From: Setomelanomma holmii
Taxonomy: Eukaryota; Ascomycota; Dothideomycetes; Pleosporales; Phaeosphaeriaceae
Direction of reading: 5' to 3'
Assembly (NCBI GenBank): GCA_010015745.1
Contig: ML978169.1
Coordinates: 1 to 64,000 of the forward strand
DNA: 64,000 nucleotides
Position 1 is the first letter of the stretch. The number at the start of each line of letters is the position of its first letter. A program made the translations under genes and the position numbers. The notes under the pieces are model-generated. The model did no database searches and was not told the DNA's origin. It saw only the letters and a list, made by a program, of their open reading frames with translations. Of the stretch, positions 31,022 to 42,798 are shown one piece after another.

Positions 31022-31909
31022 GATTCACAAAATTCAACTCACAAAGGTTATCACGTTGTCCACTGTTCAGCTCTGTGCGATGACCGAATACGGGTCCTTC
31101 TTTTACACTTCACATCTGGTTACGGAATGCTCCACAAAGCAACAGATAAATTCACCTTGTTCGCAAAAGTCCGTTGGTTCAGCGTCTCCCAACGCGGGCT
31201 TCTGCTTCCGTGGTGCAGAAATGTTAGCGCACGTGGCTTTGCATCGGCGACTCCAGAGGGTCTCGCCAGCAATCGATAATTGACTTTAAGCCATCAGCTC
31301 TCGCAAGGCTGATGGCGCCTCAAGGGGTCAGCCTCATCGCCCAAACGGGTATAGTAAGTGCGGGTACCCCTGGCGCTACCTAATCCTCAATTCTTGTGTC
31401 ACTGTTCTGCAAAAGGCTGACATGGCAATTGCAGACAAAACAGAGCACGACGCATGTTCCATGCTCAAAGAGCTTAGTAACATGCAGAAGGGTCTGCCAT
31501 GCCACCGCTCGCGCAGGTCAACGTGACTTCGCTCTGTGCCGCGCTACCTGCTCTCGGTCTCTTGACAGCATTTCCAAACGTCAAGTCTTATTCCAGATTC
31601 CAGTAAGCCGGGGTAAGCGACTACAACCAAAATCGCGTCTACCATAGGCGGTTACCCTGGTAGAAAGATCAGATTCTGGAAGCGTATCGTCTTAGTGTGG
31701 TCTGTGTGGAGATCACCATGGAGTCGAGCCTCGCCTGTTCGAGACATCGGCTCCAACAAGCAGACCACCGCCGCAGCCATGGACGACGCAAGACATGTCT
31801 TAAGCTCTCTTCACATCTTTGGTGGACTTCAAACCGTTGTACTGACGTGTTCGTCGAAAGCCAAAGTGCTGAATCCCCAGAAGCGTTTTGCTTCGTCCAA
31901 TCGTTCAAT
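31022..31909. other. Intergenic stretch with one strong hairpin
   Basis: No gene supported. A perfect 9-base-pair hairpin lies at 31290-31316 (GCCATCAGC, 9-base loop, GCTGATGGC). The rest should include the promoter of the chitin-binding gene. Confidence 0.45.
31290..31316 (+). repeat. Perfect 9-bp inverted repeat (hairpin)
   Basis: GCCATCAGC at 31290-31298 and GCTGATGGC at 31308-31316 around a nine-base loop. It lies 269 bases past the synthetase stop, too far for an obvious processing role. No U-tract follows. Confidence 0.5.
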
Positions 31910-34900
31910 ATGCGTCCTTTCACAGTCCCATTACTCTTCTTGACTGTCCTTTCCACACTTAGCGAAGCAAAGACGGTCTCCAAAGACGCAACCTGCGGAG
32001 GAAGCAAAGGATACACCTGCCTGGGCTCTTCATGGGGTGACTGTTGTAGCCAGTTGCGTTGTCCTTCCAGGAATCTGTAGCGTCGACTAATCCGGGTTAC
32101 AGATATGGCTGGTGCGGTAGCACATCTGCATATTGTGGCACCGACTGCAATTCTGCCTTTGGTACATGCTCATCCGTCAAGCCTTCCTCAACGATAAAGA
32201 CGAGTGTTCGAACCAGCTCCTCTGCTCCGCGTAGCCCCTCCAGCTCGATCATCAGCTCTCGATCCTCGTCTGCTTTACCCGCAGCTTCTTCCCGGGCAAT
32301 CACAACGAATGCTCGTTGTGGCCCATCATTCGGAGGCAAGACCTGCCAAGGGTCTAAATGGGGAGATTGTTGTTCACAGTACTCTTACTGTGGTTCGACC
32401 AATGGTATGACATTTAAGCAGACTGTTGCAAAAAGTTACTGACATTGCAAGATTACTGCAATGCGAAAACGTGCCAGAAGGGCTATGGAAAGTGTAATAC
32501 TGTCAGTTCATCGAGCTCCAAGATTTCCTCCACTCAGGGGACCTCGAGATCTGCCTCGTCGACAGTTAAGTCGAGCAGTTCTGCGCAAAGCTCCTTATCC
32601 CAGAGCCTGTCTAGCTTCACGATATCATCTTCCGTCAGCACGCAATCGCCTAGCAGCACACCATCATCTAGCAACACGCCGTCTTCAAGCAGCGCATCAT
32701 TATCAAGCAGCATTTCGCCTGAGCCAATAAACTCGTCCACACCCGGATCGTCTGTCGGATCGTCGACAGTCACAGTATCTTCAGTCAGCAGGTCTGCACC
32801 TGTTTCGGCACCCACATGTTTTACGGCTCCGAGCTGCGAGACGTTCACAGGGTCTCTCACGGGAAGCTGCCAAGCTGCTTTCGAAAAATGTCAAGCTGGC
32901 TACCAAGTCAAGTGTAGTCAGACCCCACAGACTGGGTCTGTTGTTCTATCGTCAACAGCCTCAGATTCGACCGGTGGAGATGCCTGCGCCGCTAGTTGCA
33001 CCTCCAGGAACGCTTGCGTCGGCTTCGTGTTCACACAGAGTTTCACGGGTCAATGGTACTGCGCTCTATACAGTTCCATGTCTTCTGTATCCACTGGCTT
33101 CGGATCCACCTGGCTCAAAGTCTGCGGAGACGTCGCTGATCAGCCTGTTGTCAGCAGCTCGGTGTCATTCTCCTCAACAGCCGCCAGCTCGTCGCCGGTC
33201 GCGTCGCCATCGAGCTCATCTGTTTCTAGCTTAAGTTCCTCTATGCCCATGTCGTCATCCAGTGTGCTCTCTACATCTTCGACCGTTATCTCCTCTGCTT
33301 CGAGCTCCGTCTCCGCTACACCATCCCCGTCAACCTGCACGGCCTGCACGCCTTACATGGGTACATTCGCTGAAAGCTGTCCTTCGAACGACGAGAGTTG
33401 CAAAGCGGGATACAGCATTCGTTGTAAAGCGTTCTCATCATCTAACACCAAGCACACTGTCTCCAGCAGTACAGTTGCATACACGAATGCAGACGATTGC
33501 GTCAATGTATGCACAGGAGACTCATCATGCGTCGCAGCCTTCTACAATCCCGCCGCCAGCTATTGTATGTCGTATTCAACGCTCGATGTGACAAGTCTCG
33601 TCGTGAGCGACGTAGCTGAGTACGCCACTTATGTGAAGCTTGATGGATCTGCATCGGGGTGCAGCCCACAGGTCTCGAGTATTCTGAGTTCTAGCATAGC
33701 TTCTTCGGCTGTCTCGTCAAGCTCGTCGGTTCCCAGCGTCGTCTCTTCCACGGCATCCGCATCCGCATCCGCCACGCCACCTGCACCAACTTGTCTCAGC
33801 GTTCCAAACTGCAGTCCTTTTACCGAAGTTTTCGCCGGAAGTTGCTCCGGTAGCAACAATAAATGTATTAGTGGTTACCAGATCAGGTGCAAGGCAAGCC
33901 CTCAACGATATGATCAAATTGGGTCAAGCACTTTCGGAAGTACTGCAGAAGCCTGCATCAGTACTTGTACCGCGGCAGGCGCAGGTTGTGTTGGAGTATT
34001 CCACGATCCGGCCTACAACAACGAATGTCGCCTCCTCACTAATGTGGAGTATGGCTATGTCCAAACCTTCGACCAGGGCTCCTATAGTACTTATCTGAAG
34101 GTTTGTGACGATGCAGCGGCGGTCTCCAGCAGCGGCTCCGTGGCTTCTAGCTCTAGCATTATCTCGGCATCCAGCAGCCTGTCATTATACAGCAGTTCTT
34201 CGGCTTCCAGAAGTGCTACACCATCGAGCTCTCCGATCAGCTCGTCGTCTGCTGTGTCTTCAGGCAGCCTATCACCATCCAGCAGCGCCACTCCAACACC
34301 TACACCAACGCCAGCAGCCTGCCCGTACACCAAGGACTCGACCTGCACGCCCTTCACTGACAGTCTCTCCAATGCCTGCCCAACGAACGACCTCAAATGT
34401 AGTTCTGGGTATAAAGTGCACTGCAGTGCATGGCCGACCGGAGGAACAACGCTTGCGTATTTAGCGCAACCGATGTTGAGGCTTCCGATGTGGCACACTG
34501 TACGGCTGCGTGCTCCAGCGAGCCGACCTGCCTGGGCGCCCTCTATCGATACCGATCTGGCTCCGGTCAGTGCTTTCTCTATAATCAGTTGGCCGGCACG
34601 GAGGCATCGGGGAGCTTTGACACATACTTTGAGAGGCTCTGTGATGCGTCGGCTGGCTCTGTTATTGCTTCATCGAGCAGTGTCAGCAGTTCCTTAGCGT
34701 CCTCTTCTGTGTCTTCTTTGACAACCTTGTCGTCCTCTTCAGTGGTCCCATCATCCTCAGAGGTCTCATCCTCTTCCGTTGTCCCGTCGTCCTCCGTGAT
34801 CTCGTCATCCTCCGTGGTTTCGTCATCCTCCGCAGGAGCAACATCGTCTATAGTCTCATCATCCGCTGTCTCGTCGGCATCCAGTTCCGTAGCTTTGACC

Positions 34901-35920
34901 TCCTCATCCCGGGTAGTCACATCTTCGAGCTCGGTAGCGCCCAGTGCATCTCCTCCGGTCTGTCCCTATGCCGCCTATAGTGTTTGCACGACGAAGTTGA
35001 CCACTGGGACCCTTACAAGCAATTGTCCAAGTACCGGAAACAAATGCCTTTCTGGATATAAGATCTTCTGCTCCTGGAAGCCCGCAGTGGCTCCAACGAA
35101 TATACTGCAGAGCCTGGGCGCTACTGTAGCGAATGCCGATGCATGTGTTGCAGCGTGTACCGGTAATGCCGCTTGCAAAACAGCCGTTTTTGCCCCTGCC
35201 ACAGCCACAACGGGTCAGATATGCGATCTTTACAAGGTATCCATAGGCGGGTACAACGCTGATGCAGGCTACCTAGCATGGGTCAAAGTTTGCGACGGAA
35301 CACATTGGCTGGACTCCACTGCATCGTCTTCAGCAGTCCTAAGCTCCAGTGCCTCACTGGCGCAGTCAAGCAGCGTATCGGCGTCATTATCGTCCTCTTC
35401 CGCAATTGTCTCCCTCTCGGGTTCCTCAAGCTCGCTGTTTGTTCCTTCAAGCACACCTTCGCCTTCGCCCTCCACTTTCATCACTCTATCGAGCTCGCAT
35501 TCGCCTTCTTCGACACCGAGCTCAACGGCCGCCTCTAGCGCCACGCCTTCACCATCCACTTGTCCGTACCTGAAGACCCCTACCACAGCGACATGTTCGC
35601 CTTTGAGTGGCAGCCTGACTGCTGCCTGTCCTGGCGCTGGAGACGGCAAGTGCTCGGGCAACGTGTTAATCAAATGCAACATCGGACCGGACGTCATTCC
35701 TGCAAGCAATAACGGCAACGTGCGTGCCTCAAGCACTTCACAGAATGATGTCGAAAGCTGTGTTGCGCTATGTAACGATCCGACCAAAAAGGCTTGCACG
35801 GCTGCAGTCTTCACCCCGTCCACGACTACGGGGCAACCGGGATTATGTGAGATCTGGAGCTCTCTTGTCAAGACTAGATCTGTCTCTGGGACATCGACAT
35901 ACTTCAAGCTTTGTACATAG
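31910..35920 (+). CDS. Secreted chitin-binding protein with six cysteine-rich PAN-like modules (one frameshift)
   Basis: Secreted, probably wall-associated. ATG 31910 gives a signal peptide (MRPFTVPLLFLTVLSTLSEA). Introns at 32053-32102 and 32405-32451 each interrupt a hevein-type chitin-binding domain (CBM18). The joins restore CCSQYGWCGSTSAYCG and CGSTNDYCNAKTC. Six modules of about 105 residues follow, with Cys near fixed positions and a GY...C core: 32817-33125, 33336-33650, 33792-34107, 34319-34643, 34961-35293 and 35561-35917. Ser-rich linkers, probably O-mannosylated, separate them. Module 4 needs a one-base shift near 34455 (after TGGTTLAY) to continue as SATDVEASDVAHC. If this is real, the protein is cut after module 3. 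No GPI signal is seen at the end (YFKLCT). Confidence 0.8.
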
Positions 35921-36355
35921 TGGAGTGCCTTATCACCTTTCATACATCAATAGAATGCCCTCTTCGCTCAAACTTCCTGCTTCTGACCCTAAGTCCACGT
36001 TAAATTTCACTTTCTCAAACAGCTCTCAAACAGCTTTGCTAGAAAGATGATGTTGTTGCCAGGAGCCAGTGGCATTGCTCAGAAGATAATATTAGCTCGT
36101 AGAATGCTGAGTCAACTAAAGTCCCGACGCTACCAGGTGGTGCAAAAATTCGTTGCCAATGACCACCTAAGCAGAGCACAAACAGTTCAGGCGACTGTGA
36201 ATATCCTCAAAAAAGAATGGCGATGTATGAATAGGACGAAAATAGCCCGAGGATATACACGCTACGATACACCTGAATAAACGATGTACAGGAACGCTCT
36301 CTAATCATCCTCGCATATATCATCAGCAACGAATTGTTGCACCACTTGGTGGCGT
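35921..36355. other. Convergent intergenic region
   Basis: 435 bases, A/T-richer than its neighbours. No gene seen. Confidence 0.5.
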
Positions 36356-38026
36356 TCAGTAAACATAGATGAAATCCTCATTCGCCATATCCGTCAAGTC
36401 ACTGAATCCCTTGTCAGCCTCTTGTCTCGGCGACTCTCCACCTTCCTCCATCTCAATCTTCTTCCCCCGCGTCATCTCTCCTTTCTTCAACATACTCTCG
36501 TCAATCCTGACAGCTGACTTGCCGAGCTCTCCCCGACGCTGTGCGTGCCGTATGTTTAGGAACGCCAGATAAATGGGGATCAGAAGCGAGATGATGCCAA
36601 CGAGAACGAACATGACGAGATTGGAGATCAGCCCGGGTCGGTACAATGGTGCGTCATCGACGGAGTACAGCAACGGACCGATGACATTGCCTGTGCACAT
36701 TCCCACAAATACCATTGCGGAAGTGCACTTTTTCTTCGTGTCGCCCGCAGTGTTCTGAACGTGCCATGTATAAATGATCGGCGTGATGGCGGCGAGGCAC
36801 GAAACCAAGTAGTAGCCAAACAGCAACACACCCTTGTGCTTTCGCGGGACAGTGAGCATCATAATTGTGCCGATCGTGGGGAGCACGGCGACACATGCGA
36901 TTGCAACGCCCTTGCGTTTGAAGCGTGTTGCGCCCCAGCAAGACCCGAGGATGACTACGACTTGAATTGCGCCGAAGGGGATGTTAAAGAGAATCGCTTC
37001 GAAATTGGTGTAGCCGAAGTCTTTGATGATCAGGTTGCCGAAAGTACTGATGCCGCCACTTGCGATGCTACACACGAAATGAGCCACCTCAGGTTCACTT
37101 TGCTGAGACTGGGGAAGCAGGACTTACGAGATGGCTATGATAGCAACGAACCAGCACCAAGTCTTCAAATCGAGAAACGTCTCCCACACCTGTTCCCACT
37201 TCCACAGTCCAGACTGGACACCCATCTGATTCGCCCTTAATCGTTCTGTGGCGATGACCCTTTCGCGCTCTGTCAGGTACTTGGCTGACATGGGCGAATC
37301 CGGCATGAAGATCAAAACGACCACTGAATATGCCACGGTGAGGAGGCCGCAGAACATAAAGACGATCTGATACTTATACATCGCATCGCTGTTGATATGC
37401 CCGAGACCGTAAGTGAACAGTGATCCGATGATGAATGTTACTCCATTCATCGCGTTCCAGTATGCTGTTCGCAAAGTCTGTTCGGAGCGACGCCACCACA
37501 TTGACGTTGTAGCGACGCAGGCTGGCGCGATCATGGCCTCAAAAGTACCGAGGACGAAGCGCATGCCGAGAAGCGAAGGGAAGTTTGTGCATGCAGACAT
37601 GATGGCGAGACTGCTGCCCCAAAGGAAGATCGCACCCGCGATAACTTTCCCGGTCGGTAGCTTGACGAGCAAGAAGGCTGCGAGTGGTTGCATGACTAGC
37701 TGTGCGAGGTACAGGATCGATCCGAGCCACGAGTATTGCTTGCCAACGAGGTGTGCATCTTTCTGGAGACCGAAGATTGAAACATACGATAAGCTGGACT
37801 TGTCGAGCTGTTGGAAGAAGTATGCACCAAGGAGAAGGGGAAGGACGCGATAGTCGATGCGTTTCAAGACTGCGCGCTCTTCTTCGTATGTGAAGGACGC
37901 GTCTTCGACATGGGCGTTGGCCAGGAATTTGGCTGCTGCATCGACTTTGTGGGGAGGTGCTTGTAGAGCAAGTTCGGCGTGTGTAATCGCATCGTTCTTG
38001 TTGTCGCTTACTGTATGGGTCGCCAT
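36356..38026 (-). CDS. Major facilitator transporter, anion:cation symporter type (transporter 1)
   Basis: Twelve-helix plasma-membrane carrier of the Dal5/allantoate-permease group, importing small organic anions. The exact substrate is not readable. Exon 1 is 38026-37128 and exon 2 is 37067-36356, around a 60-base intron (GTAAGT...TGTAG), giving 536 residues. I start at MATHTVSDNKND (38026) rather than the in-frame ATG at 38092. Group features are RIDYRVLPLLLGAYFFQQLD before helix 1, YSWLGSILYLAQLVMQPLAA in helix 2, GMRFVLGTFEAMIAPACV in helix 4 and FMPDSPMSAKYLTERER before the central loop. The hydrophilic tail is Glu/Lys-rich. Confidence 0.88.
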
Positions 38027-38539
38027 CGCCGCGGAGTATGAGTGCTGCTGCTCCCTGGAGTCTCCACAACTGGAGCCGCTACCATTTATCAATCACTGCC
38101 TTCTCCACGTTCGGAAACCTCTTACCGAATCGCTGGTCATTATCCTGGCTATAGGAGCCATATGGGCACTGCATAAGCGTTAGGTTCGACTGCACATGAG
38201 TTGAATGAACAGAAAATGCACGAATGACCGCTCATTCACCGCGCAGTTGGTCACGACCATCCCATCAGCATGCCTCTTTAGCAAGGGTGACTTCCCCGCA
38301 TGGCAAGCATCTCCCCACGGGGGTGGGGCCTCGTGCATCCAACCGGCGGATAAAGTTGCGATCGGCAAGTACCAAGGTGGTGGTGGTGATGTTTCGGGGT
38401 AGTGAGGCCCGAGTCCCCGGGATGCCAATTACGCCGACGCAGTGCGGCGGGACATTTCTGTTGTTATATGTGAGACAGTCTGGGCATTCTTAATACGACA
38501 TACATGAAGAGTCAAATTTCGAAACATCATTCAACAGAT
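38027..38539. promoter_or_regulatory. Divergent upstream region of transporter 1 and the oxidoreductase
   Basis: 513 bases between two divergently read metabolic genes. Shared control is plausible. No known binding site picked out. Confidence 0.45.
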
Positions 38540-39841
38540 ATGGCAGACGCATCGCAACAGAAGAAGTACGCTCTGATTGGCACCGGTGGCCGCTCGTCGT
38601 TTTTCTATTCTGCCATCGCGACTACTTACAAGGCCACTTCAGTCATTGTAGCACTATGCGATACGAACCAGACTCGTCTTGACTTTGCAAATTCACAGCT
38701 TCAATCTCTCGGCCATGCTAAAGTTCCGACATACAAAGCCCACGATTTCGATCGCATGATCAAGGAGACGAAACCAGACGAAGTCATCGTCACAACTATC
38801 GACCGAACGCACAACATCTACATCGTCCGTGCGCTGGAACTTGACTGCAATGTCGTCACTGAGAAACCCATGACCATCGATGCGCCTCGCTGTAGGAAAA
38901 TTTTCGATGCCGTAGAACGAACAGGAAAGAAAGTCAGAGTCACTTTCAATTATCGATACGCACCGCACAACACCAAAGTCTGGGAACTGCTCCGAGAAGG
39001 CGCAATTGGCGAGGTCACAAGCATACATTTCGAATGGATGCTCAACACCTCGCACGGCGCAGACTACTTCCGCCGCTGGCACCGGGACAAGCGTAACAAC
39101 GGCGGTCTGCTAGTCCACAAGTCGACGCACCATTTCGATCTTGTAAACTTTTGGCTCAATTCACGACCGGCGACAGTGTATGCTCAAGGCGATTTGAAGT
39201 TCTACGGCAGAGAAAATGCCGAGAAACGTGGTGTAACAGAGTTCTACACACGCGCACATGGCAGCGAAGTCGCAAAGAAAGACCCTTTTGCACTGCATTT
39301 GGATAACAATGACAAGCTGAAGAAGATGTATCTCGACGCTGAGCACGAAGACGCATACTATCGCGATCAAAGCGTCTTTGGCGATGGCATTAGTATCGAA
39401 GATACCATGAACTTACTCGTTCGCTACGAGAATGGCGCGGTGCTTACATACAGTCTCACAGCGTACGCACCATGGGAAGGTTTCCGCGTCTCCTTCAATG
39501 GCACAGGCGGGCGTCTGGAGGTCGAAGTTGTAGAGAACAGCTATGTCAATAGCGGCGGTGATCAATCACTCGAAGGGTCGTTGGAAACTCGAAGAATCGT
39601 TTTGCGGAAGTTATTTGAGAAGCCACAAAATATTGAGATTCCGGATAGTGTGGGCGCACATGGTGGTGGCGACGAAGTGCTGCTAGCGGACTTGTTTGGG
39701 GGGAGAGGCGCGGAAATCAACCAGGATATGAGGGCTGCAAGTCACATCGATGGCGCGCTGAGTATTCTGACTGGAATCTGCGCCAACAAGAGCATAGCCA
39801 CGGGGCAAGTGGTCAAGGTTAGCGACGTTTTCGTTGTCTAG
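38540..39841 (+). CDS. Gfo/Idh/MocA-family NAD(P)-dependent oxidoreductase
   Basis: Sugar or polyol dehydrogenase-like enzyme of 433 residues, single exon, starting MADASQQKKYALIGTGGR. An in-frame ATG at 38504 would add 12 residues, but the Rossmann fold starts properly from the later one. The dinucleotide loop is ALIGTGGRSSFFYSAI. The family lysine sits in VVTEKPMTID near residue 115. The second domain carries KSTHHFDLVNFWL, the His region used in catalysis. The length and the VTFNYRYAPHNTKVWELL segment fit fungal members acting on sugars, but the substrate is not determined. Divergent from transporter 1, so the carrier may supply its substrate. Confidence 0.87.
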   Translation: MADASQQKKYALIGTGGRSSFFYSAIATTYKATSVIVALCDTNQTRLDFANSQLQSLGHAKVPTYKAHDFDRMIKETKPDEVIVTTIDRTHNIYIVRALELDCNVVTEKPMTIDAPRCRKIFDAVERTGKKVRVTFNYRYAPHNTKVWELLREGAIGEVTSIHFEWMLNTSHGADYFRRWHRDKRNNGGLLVHKSTHHFDLVNFWLNSRPATVYAQGDLKFYGRENAEKRGVTEFYTRAHGSEVAKKDPFALHLDNNDKLKKMYLDAEHEDAYYRDQSVFGDGISIEDTMNLLVRYENGAVLTYSLTAYAPWEGFRVSFNGTGGRLEVEVVENSYVNSGGDQSLEGSLETRRIVLRKLFEKPQNIEIPDSVGAHGGGDEVLLADLFGGRGAEINQDMRAASHIDGALSILTGICANKSIATGQVVKVSDVFVV

Positions 39842-40023
39842 CTGAGTATAGATGGGGGTAGATCTTAGATACACATCGAGGCCGCCAAAGACTATCACAA
39901 GATGCGCAAACCATGTTATCTGATATTCTATCCATATGGTATTTCGTGTAACAGTGCCTTACTATCGGAACTGGTCGCGCCTATGCCTGTTCGCAGTGGT
40001 CTTCCTCGAGTACCATTTTCCGT

Positions 40024-41966
40024 TCAGTATCCGTACAAGTTGACGTGCTCATTGGTAGACGCGCGCAACCTTCTGTTCTCCTTGATGAGCATCACGCGAA
40101 TGACCCAAGCACAACCAACCGAGCATAACGCGAAAGCTGCAGAAGCTCCGAATCCAATACCGTAACGCGGCTTGTCCTAGTCTGCCCACAGGTATGCGCC
40201 ATAGATATATCCGATCTGGCCGCCGACGTTGGTCATTGCCAGTACAACCTGCGAATGTCAATGGTGTGGTCTTCAAGATCGAAAACTCAAAGTCGAAACT
40301 TACAGCTTTCTTCTCCTTCGTCTGACTGAGTGTCGACGATGCCCATCCAGTGATGACCGAGTTCACAGAGTATGCGCCCATTAGGAAAATGAAGCATGCC
40401 AGGTAGCGAGCCGCGATGTTCATGGTGCTGGCTACAATCACGAAACCGACAATGGCGACCAGGAGACCAATCGTTCGTTCATGCATGCGCCCAGAGCTCC
40501 AGCCAGTCAATATACCTGCAATTCCAGCGAAGATGAATGGCGGAGAAGTCATGACCAGTGTAATGGTGGTGCTGAAGCCCAGTGTGTTGACAACCCTAAG
40601 AGAATGTCAGTACTCGTCCTTTTGCATACTGAGGCTTGCACTTGGACTTACGTTGGGAAGAAAGGGTTGAAGGAGCAAGTACTCAGGTGAAAGTTTTGCA
40701 TGAAGCAGAACAACCATGTCCTCGGATCTCTGCACGCCTGCCACAATCCTTCCATCGAGCTCACTGGCTCAGTCGAATCACCAACGCGATCACGCTCCAT
40801 GCGTGCGTGTGCGATTTCGCGCTCTTTAAGCTTCAACCAAGAGGTTGTGAGTGGTGTATCCGGCAGAAGAAAGAAGCCAAAGATGGCCAAGAGACCGGTG
40901 ACTGCACCCTCACTGCGCAAAAAGTAAGCGGGTTGCGTGGATACGGGAGCATCAGTGATAGCTTACACGATGAAGAACCATCGCCATCCAGCAATGCCGC
41001 GAAGTCCATCCATACCGGCAAACACACCAGCTGCGAACAAGCCGCTGAAGCCCGTGGCTAGAATCTGCGAGCAGTATAGCAGCGCAATACGTGTTGCGAC
41101 CTCTGCAGCTCTCATTCAGCTACCTCTTGGTATCCAAGAACAGTTGATTGACCTTTCCGAGTATAGAAAATTGAGAGCATATAGGTAACCCCAGGGTAAA
41201 ATGGTGCCTATCCGTCCGTTAATATATATGCCCATCCCATATGACGTGCCAACGTACCTCTGTAATTCCCAGAAAGAATCTGCAAGCCACAAGGCCGCCC
41301 AAGTTCTGCACAAGAGCTGTGCAAGCGGAAATGACTGCCCAAATCCCCATCCATGCGCTCATATAGATTCCGGGCTTAATCGGAGTGATCAACATATTCG
41401 AAGGTACTGCAGAGATGGAGGTACGATATCAATGTATGTCTCACATTCAGTTCGTACATAGACAACTTATCTTGCATCAGGACGTAGCCGACAAAGAGGC
41501 TTTGCAATATATTAGCATGTTTGGTTCAAGTTATTGGACTCTCCATTAACATGCTGACGGCAGTGTTGAATTGAACACCGCTCATTCCCAGATCATCTTC
41601 CAAGTTGTTCAGTCTCGCCTGTACTATCGCATTTCTGTCGATCTGAAGTTGAAGTATGGAGTCAGTAATGATCTCAAATAAGATCTCCATGAGCTGTCTC
41701 ACGTAGTTGAGGAAGTACATGACGCATAGAGTTGGCTGTGAAGGCTATTAGTGCTAGCAATTTTCTGTGCAGTTGTAGAATACATACCATCAGTCGCCAA
41801 TCAATCTTCCGTACGAGCGCAAATTCAGCAGGATCTGTTTTTGCTTCCGCACCCGTGTAGTCTGCATCGCCCGTCTCCAAGACAGCAGGCTTGACATCGT
41901 TTCTTCGTAATGCTTGGTCCCCTTCTCATCCTGCATGATGGGCCCGGGCCGCAGTTTCGCGTCCAT
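40024..41966 (-). pseudogene. Major facilitator transporter pseudogene (transporter 2)
   Basis: Dal5/Tna1-type carrier with at least eight short introns. Most joins are clean, for example CVMYFLNY to IDRNAIVQARL, FFIV to EGAVTGLLAIFG and NPFFPT to VVNTLGFS. Three lesions break it. First, a one-base shift in an A-run at about 41899-41906 separates MDAKLRPGPIMQDEKG from PAVLETGDADYTG. Second, the donor after YVLMQ reads ATAAGT at 41470 instead of GTAAGT, and no canonical donor of the right phase is nearby. Third, an in-frame TAG lies at 40179-40177, 48 codons before the natural end (YLWAD, stop, DKPRYGIGFG). Otherwise the sequence is well preserved, so inactivation looks recent. Confidence 0.82.
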
Positions 41967-42798
41967 CTTGACGATTGCCTGGCTGTCTTGAATATGGACA
42001 AGAGGTGCGGAGCGGAGCTACAACTTGTAGGAGGACTTGAAAGACTTTGTCTGCTACCAGTCGCAAAGAGGCGGAGGTGATGTTCATGTTATGTTACCTT
42101 CCCATCTTGGCGCGGCATGATGTAGCCTTGCGTTCCGCCATATACCAAGACACCAAGACTTTTCCCCGCACTGCGTAGCGGTCACTTTGGCCAGCGAACG
42201 GACTTGGCGGTGGATCTTATCTGCATCGCGAGGTGTTGGCGCACGTTGCTAAAGCTTGTGGCTCGAGATTTCGGCTCTTCTTTTGTTGCCGTCGCGCTTC
42301 TTCTGTGGTATTTCATGGAGAAGCTGGGGAAACTGGGTCATCCATGGAGCTTCCAAAGGGGCCGATCGCCTTCAAAATGATGTGCACAAAGATAGAAGCA
42401 AGGGCTAGACGCATAACTAGTTCCGTGTAGGCGCGCAGCGGAAGACCTTAAACCTGGATTCAGTGGATGTTGTGTGACAGTAGTGTTCGAAAATCGAATG
42501 GTCTTCCCTGCACTCGCTCAACCCATCGTAAGATCTCAAGACCTACATTGGCTCCAGCTGCTGTGTTTCCTAGACTGCCGATATACCATATATAGCATCA
42601 GCGCAGATGCAGTCCGTTCTCACAACTCCGAGCTTTCAGCGACGAGATCATACAATGTTAGGTACTGCGACATGGTGAATTGCGATAGCGCTCGTGTGTC
42701 TTTACATATGTTAATTACCTGCTTTGCGTATGATTACTCACGCATCAATAGTATGTCGTATTAGGCTCTATCCCACATGGCCAGAGCGTGAAACGTCC
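41967..42798. other. Intergenic stretch, no gene recognised
   Basis: 832 bases upstream of transporter 2 and downstream of the GH5 gene. Only short arbitrary frames. Confidence 0.5.

Noticed and set aside
34460..34697. Continuation of the module 1-3 frame past the frameshift
   Set aside because: The Leu/Arg/Pro-rich reading has no homology, while the other frame continues the Cys pattern.
33140..35943. Acidic or Ala-rich minus-strand frames, including 34585-34920 and 35269-35943
   Set aside because: They are antisense shadows of the Ser-rich linkers and modules of the chitin-binding gene.
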